A stretch of 37,504 nt of DNA from assembly GCA_964474635.1 (NCBI GenBank), contig CAYYTT010000019.1, positions 1-37,504 of the forward strand, given 5' to 3'. Positions 25,086 through 33,489 of this stretch are shown one piece after another (position 1 is the first letter of the stretch; the number at the start of each line of letters is the position of its first letter). The notes under the pieces are model-generated. The model was not told the DNA's origin and searched no databases. It saw only the letters and a program-made list of their open reading frames with translations. Source of the stretch: CAYUYV01 sp964474635. Lineage in GTDB: Bacteria; Pseudomonadota; Alphaproteobacteria; JAJFIK01. Made by a program: the position numbers and the translations under genes.

Positions 25086-25117
25086 GCGGCGATCCCCGAG
25101 TGAGGATCGCCGCTTTT
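25086..25117 (+). terminator. Second hairpin with T-run
   Basis: GCGGCGATCC (25086-25095) pairs perfectly with GGATCGCCGC (25104-25113), followed by TTTT. It lies between the main terminator and the metalloprotease stop codon and could act as a back-up on the + strand or as an mRNA 3' stem for the minus-strand gene. Confidence 0.65.
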
Positions 25118-25122
25118 AGAGA

Positions 25123-28100
25123 TTAGACGAATGGCAGGCTGTCGGCATCGACCACAAGGTTTTCGCCCGAGATGCCCGCGTCGAAGACCAGTTCGATTTC
25201 CCCGGCGCTCAGGCCGCTGTCGAAGAGGGCCACTTCATCCATGGTGCCGTCGAAGAAGTCGATGAGGCCCGCATTCGCCGAAAAGCCGACCGCCTTGTTG
25301 CTGGCGCCGAAGATCAGATCTTCGGTATTGCCGCCAAGACCGCCGGTGTAATCGCTCGACCCGGCCAGTTCGCCATTCACATACAGCATCAGGCCCGTGT
25401 CCTCACCGAAGGTGACGGCCAGGTGGTTGAACGTGCCAGCCTGGGCAAAGCCGCCGGTGATCTCGAAGCTCTCCTCCGTGCTCTGCAGACGCGCCGTGAC
25501 ACTGTTGTCGGCGTTGATCTGCAGATTGAAGTGGCCGCCCTCGCCGAAGAAGGCCGCGTCTTTCGACAGCACGGCCTGGGTCCGGCCGAAAGCCACGTCG
25601 GAGTTCACCCAAACACTGAAGGTGCCGTTGTCGAGCGCGAAGGCGTCCGTGTTCTCGACCGTGACGAAGTCATTGTGGCCGTCGAACTCGATCCCGGCAC
25701 CGACCGGGCCGGCATCGGTAAAGACCGCACCGTCGAGCACGCCATTGAAGCCGCTCACGATATCGGTGAGAACATCGCCCTCATCGTCCGTGCTCGGCCA
25801 ATAGGACAGCGGATCGAAGATCGGGGTGAGATCGACCTGATCGGCGGAGACGCCGTCGAAGACCAGTTCGCCCGTCTCGTTGAAGACATCCTCGTCGAAC
25901 AGGAGCGCGGTGCTGTCGCCCAAGGTCACGGCCAGGAAACCGCCCGCGTCGTCGGCGATGGCATCATTGGCGTCGAGCACACCGTCCTCGAGCGCTTCGA
26001 CGACCATGGCGGCCACATCGGAACTGACCCGGATATCCAGCCGATCGCCGTCACCAAAGCCGATGCCGTCCACACCGAAGGACCGGTCGAGCACATAGGT
26101 GTCCATGCCCATACCGCCCGACAGGATGTCCGAGCCGCCGCGACCGTTCAGGATATCGTTGCCGCCATTGCCGTTGATTTCGTTGTCCCCGTCATCGCCG
26201 AGCAAGGTGTCATCGCCGACCGCGGAGCCGCCCAGCGCCTCGAAGTTGAGGATCGTGTTGGGCCCGGCCGTGCCGGCGGCGAGATCCGCCATCACGCCCA
26301 TGCCAGCGGCTGCAAAGAGAGCCAGGTCAAAGCCTTCCCCGCCATCGATGGTGTCAACGCCGCCGAAGGGATGGATTGTGTCGTCGCCGGCACCGCCCAC
26401 GATGATGTTGGTTTCATTGTTGCCGAACAGCACGTCGTTGCCGGCACCGCCGATCACGTTGTCGATGTTGATCAGCGTGTCGTTGCCAAGGGCGCCGGTC
26501 GCGGCCCCCTCGGCGCTCGGCTCGCCGACCGTGTCGCTGCTGTTGACGTCGAGATCGACAAAGACCGAGTCGGTGGCCGCGGACAGATCGACCGTGTTCG
26601 TGCCCGCATCGCCGTTCAGCACGTCATCGCCGAGGCCGGAGATGAAGAGGTCGTCGCCGCCGTCGCCGATCACCACATCGTCGCCGTCACCGTCGATCAG
26701 AACATCCGCATCAGGACCGCCGGTGATCACGTCGTCGCCGGCACCGCCGTTCAGTTCGTCGGACCCGCCAAGACCGATGATGTTGTCGTCACCGTTACCG
26801 CCATTGATGGCATCAGGACCGTTGGTGCCGATGATCGTGTCGTTGCCGGCACCGCCGAAGGCCGCCGGACCGCCCTCTTGCAGATTGATGGCGTCATCGC
26901 CCGTGGTGCCCGCCACGAGGGCGACCTGCACTTCGAAGGTTTCTTCCTGGGCACCGCTGGGCAGGGCCGCCTGGGTTGGCGAAAACAGCCGCACATCCAA
27001 GGAGTCGAGGGCCGCGGCGGGATCTTCCGCGAGATCGACACCGAGCAGATCATCCCCCAGGTCCACGTCGACGAGCACGACCGGGTTGAAGGTCTCGTCC
27101 TCATCCAGGGTTCCAGGCGCGGGGAAAAGAGCGCGGCCACGCTCGGCCACGCCATTGGCACCGATCACCTCAAAACCGACGCCGGAGGCGATGAACGTGA
27201 ACAGGGGCGAGGAGACCGCCACCGGAATGAGCGCTGAACTCGTGGTCAGGGCCGCGTCCGGACCGACAAAGGTCGTCGGCGTGAACTCCACCAGCGGATC
27301 GAACACGTTGCTGGCCGGCAAATCCTCCGGGATCACCACATCGTAGCCAAGCTGCTCGAACAGGGCGAGTTCGGACCGCCCGATGGTGACCAGATCGCCG
27401 CCGATGACGAACGGGTTCATCAGGGAGAGGGCGAGATCGAGGTCACGCGGATCGTTGAACACATTACCGGCAAAGTGCGAGATGTCGCTGCCCGGACCGG
27501 TGGTGAACTCAAGCGGCGTGATGTCGCCAAAGGCTTCGACGAAGGCATCACCCGTGTAGAAGGGCTGCACCTGCTCGTCGATCATGATGTCCCGGTCGAC
27601 GGCAAAACCAACCTGGGTCACGCCGCCATTGACGAAAAAGAGCGGCAGCTCGGTCTCTCCGGCTTCCCGAATGCTGACGAAACCAAGCCCGTGCCCCAAC
27701 TCGTGGGTGAGCACGGACACGAAGTCCAGCGCGCCGGCGGGAACTTCCCGGTTTGGATCGGTGCTGATGAAGGCAACATCCGAGGCAAGAAAATCAATGT
27801 TCACGTTCACGAAAATGTCGGGAATGTCGCCATTGGCGTCCCGACCGGTCGTGAATTCGATCAACGGAACGGGATCGATGATAAAGGCGCCGTTCTCGTC
27901 AAACTCACCTTCGAACACCGTGTTGCCGTCTTCATCGACCGACACGGGAAGCCCGAAGCCGGCCGAGGCCACCGCCGTTCCGCCCAGACTTACCACGTTC
28001 ACTTCGATATCAAGCTCCGCACCGTCCACGGCGGAGATAAACTGGGTCCAGTTCGAGACCGCCGTCTCGGTGAGATCCTCGACCACCGGGATCAGATCGT

Positions 28101-28443
28101 CGAATTCCTCACCGGCGGAATTGATGGTCGTGATGTTCAGTGTAACGAGCGATTCCGGCGCCTCGAGAAGCGCCTCGGCACCCTCGCCGGACGTGATGGC
28201 GAACTCGGTCAGACGCGCGCCGTCGTCGAGCACCAGGGCCGCCGGATCAAAGACCTCATCGGCACCGTGGAGATGCAGACCTGTGAAGAACTCCGAGGAA
28301 TAGGGGCTTGGTTCAAGACCGTAACTATGATCGTGGTCATGCCCATGATCGTGATCGTGATCGTGATCGTGATCGTGATCGTGATCGTGATCATGGTCGT
28401 GATCGTTTTCGTAGGCGTGGTCGTGACCGCTTTCGTGCGTCAT
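25123..28443 (-). CDS. Secreted RTX zincin metalloprotease with LamG domain
   Basis: 1106-aa protein, probably a type I-secreted metalloprotease. Order of parts: a His-Asp repeat (residues 4-42); a zincin domain with HELGHGLGF (zinc ligands His247 and His251, Glu248 catalytic), a later SDISHFAG that may give the third ligand and LMNP as a Met-turn; a beta-rich linker; RTX nonapeptide repeats GGxGxDxx in several blocks (about 525-785) for calcium binding; and a LamG/concanavalin-like domain (about 925-1095: DNGTFSVWVN, LAVTFGEDTGLMLYVNGELAG, DGTMDEVALFD). There is no N-terminal signal peptide, as usual for RTX proteins with a C-terminal signal. The ATG at 28443 follows GGGGAGAG; the upstream frame is not family-like. 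No ABC exporter genes are in the window. Confidence 0.9.
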   Translation of the reverse strand: MTHESGHDHAYENDHDHDHDHDHDHDHDHDHDHGHDHDHSYGLEPSPYSSEFFTGLHLHGADEVFDPAALVLDDGARLTEFAITSGEGAEALLEAPESLVTLNITTINSAGEEFDDLIPVVEDLTETAVSNWTQFISAVDGAELDIEVNVVSLGGTAVASAGFGLPVSVDEDGNTVFEGEFDENGAFIIDPVPLIEFTTGRDANGDIPDIFVNVNIDFLASDVAFISTDPNREVPAGALDFVSVLTHELGHGLGFVSIREAGETELPLFFVNGGVTQVGFAVDRDIMIDEQVQPFYTGDAFVEAFGDITPLEFTTGPGSDISHFAGNVFNDPRDLDLALSLMNPFVIGGDLVTIGRSELALFEQLGYDVVIPEDLPASNVFDPLVEFTPTTFVGPDAALTTSSALIPVAVSSPLFTFIASGVGFEVIGANGVAERGRALFPAPGTLDEDETFNPVVLVDVDLGDDLLGVDLAEDPAAALDSLDVRLFSPTQAALPSGAQEETFEVQVALVAGTTGDDAINLQEGGPAAFGGAGNDTIIGTNGPDAINGGNGDDNIIGLGGSDELNGGAGDDVITGGPDADVLIDGDGDDVVIGDGGDDLFISGLGDDVLNGDAGTNTVDLSAATDSVFVDLDVNSSDTVGEPSAEGAATGALGNDTLINIDNVIGGAGNDVLFGNNETNIIVGGAGDDTIHPFGGVDTIDGGEGFDLALFAAAGMGVMADLAAGTAGPNTILNFEALGGSAVGDDTLLGDDGDNEINGNGGNDILNGRGGSDILSGGMGMDTYVLDRSFGVDGIGFGDGDRLDIRVSSDVAAMVVEALEDGVLDANDAIADDAGGFLAVTLGDSTALLFDEDVFNETGELVFDGVSADQVDLTPIFDPLSYWPSTDDEGDVLTDIVSGFNGVLDGAVFTDAGPVGAGIEFDGHNDFVTVENTDAFALDNGTFSVWVNSDVAFGRTQAVLSKDAAFFGEGGHFNLQINADNSVTARLQSTEESFEITGGFAQAGTFNHLAVTFGEDTGLMLYVNGELAGSSDYTGGLGGNTEDLIFGASNKAVGFSANAGLIDFFDGTMDEVALFDSGLSAGEIELVFDAGISGENLVVDADSLPFV
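28347..28388 (-). repeat. Hexanucleotide repeat (GATCGT)7
   Basis: Seven perfect GATCGT units on the + strand, with degenerate units on both sides, encoding alternating His-Asp on the minus strand near the N-terminus of the metalloprotease. Confidence 0.97.
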
Positions 28444-28705
28444 TAATTCTCTCCCCAACTCCCCGAAGGCGCTTTTTGCGCCTGAAACATAAAACGCAAA
28501 ATGCCCTCGTGGCCTCGCCCAAATCAGGGCGGCCAACGGCAGTTTGCACGGTGCGTACCCGCCAATTCGCCAATCCGTATGCGGGGTGGATCACCACGTC
28601 CGGACATCTACCAACGCTGTAGTGTGTCGCTTTAGAACGCCGCGCACAATGGCAAAAACAGGCCCTTCCCCCATTGTGATCGGCGTCATTTCGCGCAAGC
28701 GCCAC

Positions 28706-29113
28706 TCACCGGGCAGCCGCCACGTCTTCGCGCGTCACGGCACTCGGCGGCGGCTCCAATCCGTGGTCGAAATCGCGCCGGATATAGGTGAGCAGCGCCG
28801 CCAGAGCCTCATCACTTAAAGAAGCAAATCCCGGCATGGCGTTCGCCCACGGCCCCGGCGCGGCGGGGTCGGGACTGCCTTGAAGCGTCCACCGGATCAG
28901 CAGATCCGCCGGACCGGTCACAATTGGACTTGCGAGCAGGCTGGGCTGGAGAAAGGGCACACCGCCGCCGTCCGCCTGGTGACAGGTCAGACAATGGCGC
29001 CGATAGAGCGCCTCGCCCGAGGTCCCGTCCTCGGCGTCGGCCCGGTCGACGGCCCCAGCAAGACCAAGGGCCAGCACCAGAACCTTTGCCGCCGACAACC
29101 GCTCACCCGTCAC
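28706..29113 (-). CDS. Periplasmic c-type cytochrome
   Basis: 135-aa single-haem cytochrome c. After a signal peptide (AAKVLVLALGLAGAVDRADA), GEALYRRHCLTCHQADGGGVP contains the CxxCH haem site; WANAMPGFASLSDEALAALLTYIRRDF supplies the likely axial Met and the closing helix. It should accept electrons from the dehydrogenase encoded just upstream on the same strand. The GTG at 29113 is preferred because GAGGGG lies 6-8 nt before it and overlaps the dehydrogenase stop; an ATG at 29134 would overlap the dehydrogenase end by 11 bp but lacks a ribosome site. The two candidate starts sit in a 21-bp tandem duplication. Confidence 0.88.
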   Translation of the reverse strand: MTGERLSAAKVLVLALGLAGAVDRADAEDGTSGEALYRRHCLTCHQADGGGVPFLQPSLLASPIVTGPADLLIRWTLQGSPDPAAPGPWANAMPGFASLSDEALAALLTYIRRDFDHGLEPPPSAVTREDVAAAR

Positions 29114-29144
29114 AGGTGACCCCTCACCCGTCATAGGTGACCCG
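29103..29144. repeat. 21-bp duplication at gene junction
   Basis: TCACCCGTCACAGGTGACCC at 29103-29122 (unit 21 bp) recurs at 29124-29144 with two changes. It spans the dehydrogenase stop codon and both candidate cytochrome start codons. Confidence 0.85.
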
Positions 29145-30482
29145 CCAGATCCGTCCCGTGACCGAATCGCTGATGAACAGCGCCCCGTCCGGCCCTTCCG
29201 CGAGGCCCGTCGGACGATATGTGGCCTGGCGCGGGCTGGGCAGCGGATCCTGGCCGGCGAACCCGTCAGCGAAGGTGACATACGCGCCCGATGGCCGGTG
29301 ATCTTCTGCGAAGGGCACGAACGCCACCTGGTAGCCCGCCTGGGGCCGGGGCGCACGGTTCCAGGAACCGTGGAACGCGATGAACGCGCCCCCCGCCATG
29401 CCTTCAGGCAAACCCTTTCCAGTGTGGAAAAGCAGATCATTCGGCGCCCAATGGGCCGGGAAGGCCACCAGCGGCGCCGCGTATTTTCCGGCCTCCGCCT
29501 CGGTCTTGCCGTCGCCGCCATATTCCGGCGCCACGAGACGGCGCCCGGTGCGCGGATCAAAAAAGGTGTAGGGCCAGCCGTGCTCTTTTTCGCCCGTCAC
29601 GACGTGGAGTTCCTCGGCCGGCATTTCGGCATTGTCGTCCGCGTCGAACAGATCCGGCCACAGACTGTTCAGCTGGTCGCGTCCGTGCTGGATGAAGAAC
29701 AATTCTCCGGCCGCGCTGTTCCAGTCGATGCCCACGGCGTGGCGCAGGCCCCGTGCCACCTGCACACCATCCGCCCGGTGATCTTGCCCCGGCGTGTTCG
29801 CATCGAAGCGCCAGATACCGGCGCGCTCCAATTCATCGCAGGGCGTGCGGCCCGGCGAGCCGGCGGTCCGGATCTGTTCCTGACAGGCATTGGAGGGAAC
29901 GCCCACCTCCACAAACAGATGCCCCTTGCCATCAAGCGCGAGCGGCTTGGCCGCGTGGGCGCGCTGTTCGGGGAAGCCCGACACGATGGTCACCGGCTCG
30001 CCCTGGGGCACGAAGGTGCTGGCGGGCCTTTCAAAGCGGAACACGGCCTCGTTAGAGCTCATGTAAAGATGCGTCGCCGTGAGGGCCAGACCCGTGCCGG
30101 CGCTGCTGGAAAAACCCTCCCGCCGGTCGGCAATGCCGTCGCCGTCGTCATCGCGCAGGGCAACGGCGCCATATCCTTGCTCGTTCAGCGCCCTCAGGTT
30201 CACATACACATCCCCATTCGGCGCCACCACCAAGTGCCGGGCCCGGCCCAGCCCATCGGCAAACACCGTTGCGGAAAAGCCTTTGGGCAGACGCAGGCCG
30301 AGGGCCTTGTCCACCGGGGCTTGGGGATTGACCGCCGGCATGTCCCGCTCGCCCGCCTGCGCGGGGCCCATGCCCGGCGCGACCACCAGAAGAGCCGTGA
30401 GCGCCGCCGCCACAAGGCGACCACGATGTTTGGTCAAAGCCTGTTCACAAAGGGCAAGGCCCCCGGTTCGGGTCAAGGTCAT
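29124..30482 (-). CDS. PQQ-type sugar/sorbosone dehydrogenase
   Basis: 452-aa periplasmic beta-propeller oxidoreductase of the glucose/sorbosone dehydrogenase (GSDH) family, which uses pyrroloquinoline quinone. A signal peptide (LVAAALTALLVVAPGMGPAQA) precedes GFSATVFADGLGRARHLVVAPNG, RDDDGDGIADRREGF, ARGLRHAVGIDWN and QHGRDQLN, and the C-terminal GGAFIAFHGSWNRAPRPQAGYQV and GLAEGPDGALFISD, all typical. Two cysteines (NACQEQ, TPCDEL) could form a disulfide. The ATG at 30482 follows a GGAGCGGGAG stretch. It forms a transcription unit with the cytochrome c gene. The substrate cannot be told from sequence; many such proteins are annotated 'L-sorbosone dehydrogenase' without proof. No PQQ synthesis genes are in the window. 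Confidence 0.92.
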   Translation of the reverse strand: MTLTRTGGLALCEQALTKHRGRLVAAALTALLVVAPGMGPAQAGERDMPAVNPQAPVDKALGLRLPKGFSATVFADGLGRARHLVVAPNGDVYVNLRALNEQGYGAVALRDDDGDGIADRREGFSSSAGTGLALTATHLYMSSNEAVFRFERPASTFVPQGEPVTIVSGFPEQRAHAAKPLALDGKGHLFVEVGVPSNACQEQIRTAGSPGRTPCDELERAGIWRFDANTPGQDHRADGVQVARGLRHAVGIDWNSAAGELFFIQHGRDQLNSLWPDLFDADDNAEMPAEELHVVTGEKEHGWPYTFFDPRTGRRLVAPEYGGDGKTEAEAGKYAAPLVAFPAHWAPNDLLFHTGKGLPEGMAGGAFIAFHGSWNRAPRPQAGYQVAFVPFAEDHRPSGAYVTFADGFAGQDPLPSPRQATYRPTGLAEGPDGALFISDSVTGRIWRVTYDG

Positions 30483-30535
30483 GATCTGGCTCCCGCTCCT
30501 GGCCGGTCCCGCATCGCCCGGCCTGTCTTTTGTGG

Positions 30536-30610
30536 GCCCGCAAAGGCGGGCTTGTCTTTCTATCGGCCCGCAAAGGCGGGCTTGTCTTTTGGAAGCCCGT
30601 AGAGGCGGGC
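30536..30610. repeat. Three tandem GC hairpins
   Basis: GCCCGCAAAGGCGGGC occurs at 30536-30551 and 30566-30581, with a variant GCCCGTAGAGGCGGGC at 30595-30610. Each is a 5-6 bp stem with a 4-base loop; the first two are followed by TTGTCTTT. Period 30 then 29 bp. They lie between divergent genes. Confidence 0.85.
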
Positions 30611-30733
30611 CGGCCGCGCAAGACCATACACCGGCTGTTGCGCCGCCCCCAATCCCGGGTCTATGAGGCATGATCGCCGTGACGCACGCGCCCTTCGGCC
30701 CCCTGCCCCGCGCCCCAGCCTGGATGATCCGCC

Positions 30734-32934
30734 ATGACCCGTATTCCCGCCCCGCCCCAACCCGGCCACAGGCCGCCCAGCCAGGGCCTGCACCGCCAAA
30801 ACAACACCGNNNNNNNNNNGATCACTATTACTGGATGCGCGATGAGAACTGGCAGGCCGTGATGCAGGATCCCGCCGTGCTGCAGGCGGACATTCGCCGC
30901 CATCTGGAGGCGGAAAACGAATACGCCCAGGCCGTCCTCGCCCCCACCCGCGCCCTTCAGACGACCTTGTTTGAGGAAATGAAGGGGCGCATCAAGGAAG
31001 ACGATGCGACCGTGCCCGCGCCGGACGGGCCGTGGCTCTACTGGACGCAGTTCGAGACCGGCGGTCAGCACCCGATCTTTTGCCGCGCGCCCCGGCCGGA
31101 CGGTGCCAGCGACCCCGTGGGCGATCTCGACCGCGCCAAGGGGCAGGTCATGCTGCACGGCGACGCGATGGCCCAGGGACACGGGTATTTCGACATCGGC
31201 GCGGCCGGGCACAGCCCCGATCACCGCTTTCTCGCCTACGCGGTCGATACGCAGGGCTCGGAGCTGTTTACGATCCGCATACGCGACCTGACATCCGGCG
31301 AGGACCTGCCCGCGGACCTGACGGGCACGGCCGGAGACTTTGCCTGGAGCGCGGACGCCTCCCGGCTCCTTTATGTGCGCCGGGACGCCAATCTTCGCCC
31401 CTCAAGCGTCTGGTGCCACCGTCTGCACACGGATCCCGCCGAGGACATCTGCCTCTATGAAGAGCCGGATCCGGCCTATTATGTGGGTCTCGACGAGACC
31501 GAAAGCGGCGCTTACCTGCTCATCGAGGCGGGCAACCACGATGCCACCGAAATTCGCCTGATCGACGCCCATGCGCCCGAGGCCCCGCCAATCCTGCTCG
31601 CCCCGCGCCGGCCCGGGCACCTCTACAGCGCCACCCACCATGGCGACCGCCTTCTGATCGTTACAAATTCAGGGGATGCGGAGGATTTCCGGATCGTCTC
31701 CGCCCCCCTTGAGGATCCGCGCGAGAACACCTGGCAAGAAATCCTGCCCCACCGCCAGGGACGCCTGATCCTCAGCCTGCTGCTGTTCGAGCGCCATGCC
31801 GTGCGCCTGGAGCGCGTCGACGGCCTGCCGCGCATCGTCATCGCCGGTCTGGGGCCGGACGGCTTTGCCGGCGAAACGGCCATTGCCTTTGAAGAAGAGG
31901 CCTATCACCTGTCCTTGATGCCGGGACACGAGTTCAAGACCGACACGCTGCGCTTTACCTATGCCTCGCCAACATCGCCCGCCCAGGTCGTGGACTATGA
32001 CATGGCGACGACCGCGCGGACGGTGCGCAAGGTGCAGGACGTGCCCAGCGGCCATGATCCGTCCGACTACGTCGTGCGCCGACTGCTCGTGACGGCCGCC
32101 GACGGGGCCGAAATCCCGGTGACCCTGCTCCACCGGGCCGATACCGCGCCGGGGCCGGACACGCCGGTCCTGCTCTACGGCTATGGGTCCTATGGCCACG
32201 CGACCCCCGCTTCTTTTTCCGTCACGCGGCTTTCCCTCGTGGACCGGGGCTTTCTTTACGCCATCGCCCATGTGCGCGGAGGGATGGAGAAGGGATATCA
32301 TTGGTATACGGACGGCAAGCTCGACCAGAAGATGAATACCTTCACCGATTTCGTTGCCGTGGGTGAAGCGCTGGCGGCGAAGGGCCTGACACGCCGGGGC
32401 CGGATCATCGCCCATGGCGGCAGTGCCGGCGGTCTGCTCGTGGGTGCCGCGGCCAATCTGGCGCCCGATCTGTTCCAGGCCATCCTCGCCGAAGTGCCCT
32501 TTGTCGATGTGCTGACGACCATTTGCGATGACAGCCTGCCCCTGACCCCGCCCGAATGGGTGGAGTGGGGCAATCCCATCGCCGAGAAATCCGCCTTTGA
32601 TACCATCGCCGCCTATTCGCCCTACGACAATGTGGCCGAGACGGTCTATCCGGCCGTCTTCGCGACCGCCGGTCTGACCGATCCGCGGGTGACCTATTGG
32701 GAGCCGGCCAAATGGGTCGCGCGCCTGCGTGAGCGGCGCACGGATGATGGGCTCACGGTGCTTTGGACCCATATGGAGGCGGGCCATGCGGGCGCGGCCG
32801 GCCGGTTCGACCATCTCAAGGAAATCGCCCGGGTCTACGCCTTTGCCCTGGCGGTCGCCAACGGCACGATTGGGGCCGGTACCCCGATGCCTGACGATGA
32901 TGCGCACACGGGCACGCCGGGGCTCGCCGAATAA
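30734..32934 (+). CDS. ptrB: S9A prolyl oligopeptidase / oligopeptidase B
   Basis: Serine oligopeptidase of family S9A, cytosolic, about 730 aa, probably cutting short peptides after Lys or Arg (oligopeptidase B type). A beta-propeller half (residues ~30-410) precedes the alpha/beta-hydrolase half. Seen: DHYYWMRDENW near the start; GYGSYGHATPASFS; HVRGGMEKGYHWYTDGKLDQKMNTF; nucleophile motif GGSAGG (Ser codon at 32422); LTDPRVTYWEPAKW (Asp); MEAGHAGAAGRF (His). The start is uncertain because a 10-N gap (30810-30819) interrupts codon ~26: the ATG at 30734 opens with IPAPPQPGHRP and LH, as expected for this family, but is in a different frame from the body unless the true gap is not 10 bases. 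Divergent from the dehydrogenase gene. Confidence 0.88.
30810..30819. other. Assembly gap, 10 N
   Basis: Ten Ns inside the oligopeptidase gene, between its N-terminal leader and DHYYW. To join the frame from the ATG at 30734 to the body, the real length must leave remainder 2 when divided by 3 (2, 5, 8...), so 10 is probably a placeholder. Confidence 0.9.
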
Positions 32935-33063
32935 GGGGGGGCACACAGAGCAAAGGCCAGAGCGCGAAGGCGAGAAACAGGCCGGGGCGGGGCGGCGCAC
33001 GGGGCCGGCGGGCCCGCGACATCCCGGCTGCCGCTTGAGAGACGACCTTCAAACGACATACGG

Positions 33064-33101
33064 AAAAAAAATCGCGCCGGACCCGTGAGGTTCGGCGCGA
33101 T
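33064..33101 (-). terminator. Rho-independent terminator (minus strand)
   Basis: ATCGCGCCG (33071-33079) pairs perfectly with CGGCGCGAT (33093-33101); eight A on the + strand side (33064-33071) give a T-run on the minus strand. It would end the TPR gene transcript. Confidence 0.9.
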
Positions 33102-33111
33102 CATGAGCCGT

Positions 33112-33240
33112 GGTTTAAGCGTGGAGCGATAAGCGTGCCGGGCGATTAGAGTGCCAAGCGATTCATTCGCACCGCGCTCAGGGGCACCGCGCTCAGGGCC
33201 GCGACGGCAAACCGGCGCCGCAACGACGGAGCGGCGGCGC
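33112..33240 (-). repeat. Dispersed intergenic element, copy B
   Basis: On the minus strand this reads with core GCCGTCGCGGCCCTGAGCGC, then GAATGAATCGCTTGGCACTC and TAATCGCCCGG, aligning with copy A at 24925-25020. It carries an additional internal 15-bp duplication and, like copy A, is followed by a terminator hairpin. Confidence 0.6.
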
Positions 33241-33278
33241 GCTCGCTGAAGCCGGCTTGATCCGGATGTCTTGCCCGT

Positions 33279-33489
33279 GCTTCAGGCGCCCCGTACTTCA
33301 GGCGCCCCGTACTTCAGGCGCCATCGTCTTCCGTNNNNNNNNNNNNNNNNNNNNNNNNNNNNNNNNNNNNNNNNNNNNNNNNNNNNNNNNNNNNNNNNNN
33401 NNNNNNNNNNNNNNNNNNNNNNNNNNNNNNNNNNCTTCAGGCGCCCCGTACTTCAGGCGCCCCGTACTTCAGGCGCCATCGTCTTCCGT
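33279..33489. repeat. 16-bp array around the second gap
   Basis: Units ACTTCAGGCGCCCCGT in tandem at the 3' end of the TPR gene (the stop codon lies in the first unit when read on the minus strand). The 55 bases at 33280-33334 are repeated exactly at 33435-33489 across the gap. Confidence 0.9.
33335..33434. other. Assembly gap, 100 N
   Basis: Exactly 100 Ns flanked by identical 55-mers, as at 5805-5904. The left flank also duplicates the last codons of the TPR gene, so the two flanks may be one locus. Confidence 0.95.

Larger units (their letters stand above)
32935..33468. other. Non-coding region with terminator, element and gap
   Basis: Between the convergent oligopeptidase and TPR genes. 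It holds a minus-strand terminator (33064-33101), a diverged copy of the dispersed element (33112-33240), a 15-bp duplication GCACCGCGCTCAGGG (33169 and 33184), and a 16-bp array broken by 100 Ns. No gene is seen. Confidence 0.75.

Noticed and set aside
25423..27237. Long open frame antisense to the metalloprotease (604 codons) and similar ones nearby
   Set aside because: They mirror the Asp/Gly-rich RTX and linker codons on the other strand and show no protein features; the sense frame has clear domains.
30670..30733. Upstream start of the oligopeptidase at 30670
   Set aside because: It has no family-like N-terminus; the apparent frame continuity depends on a placeholder N-run.
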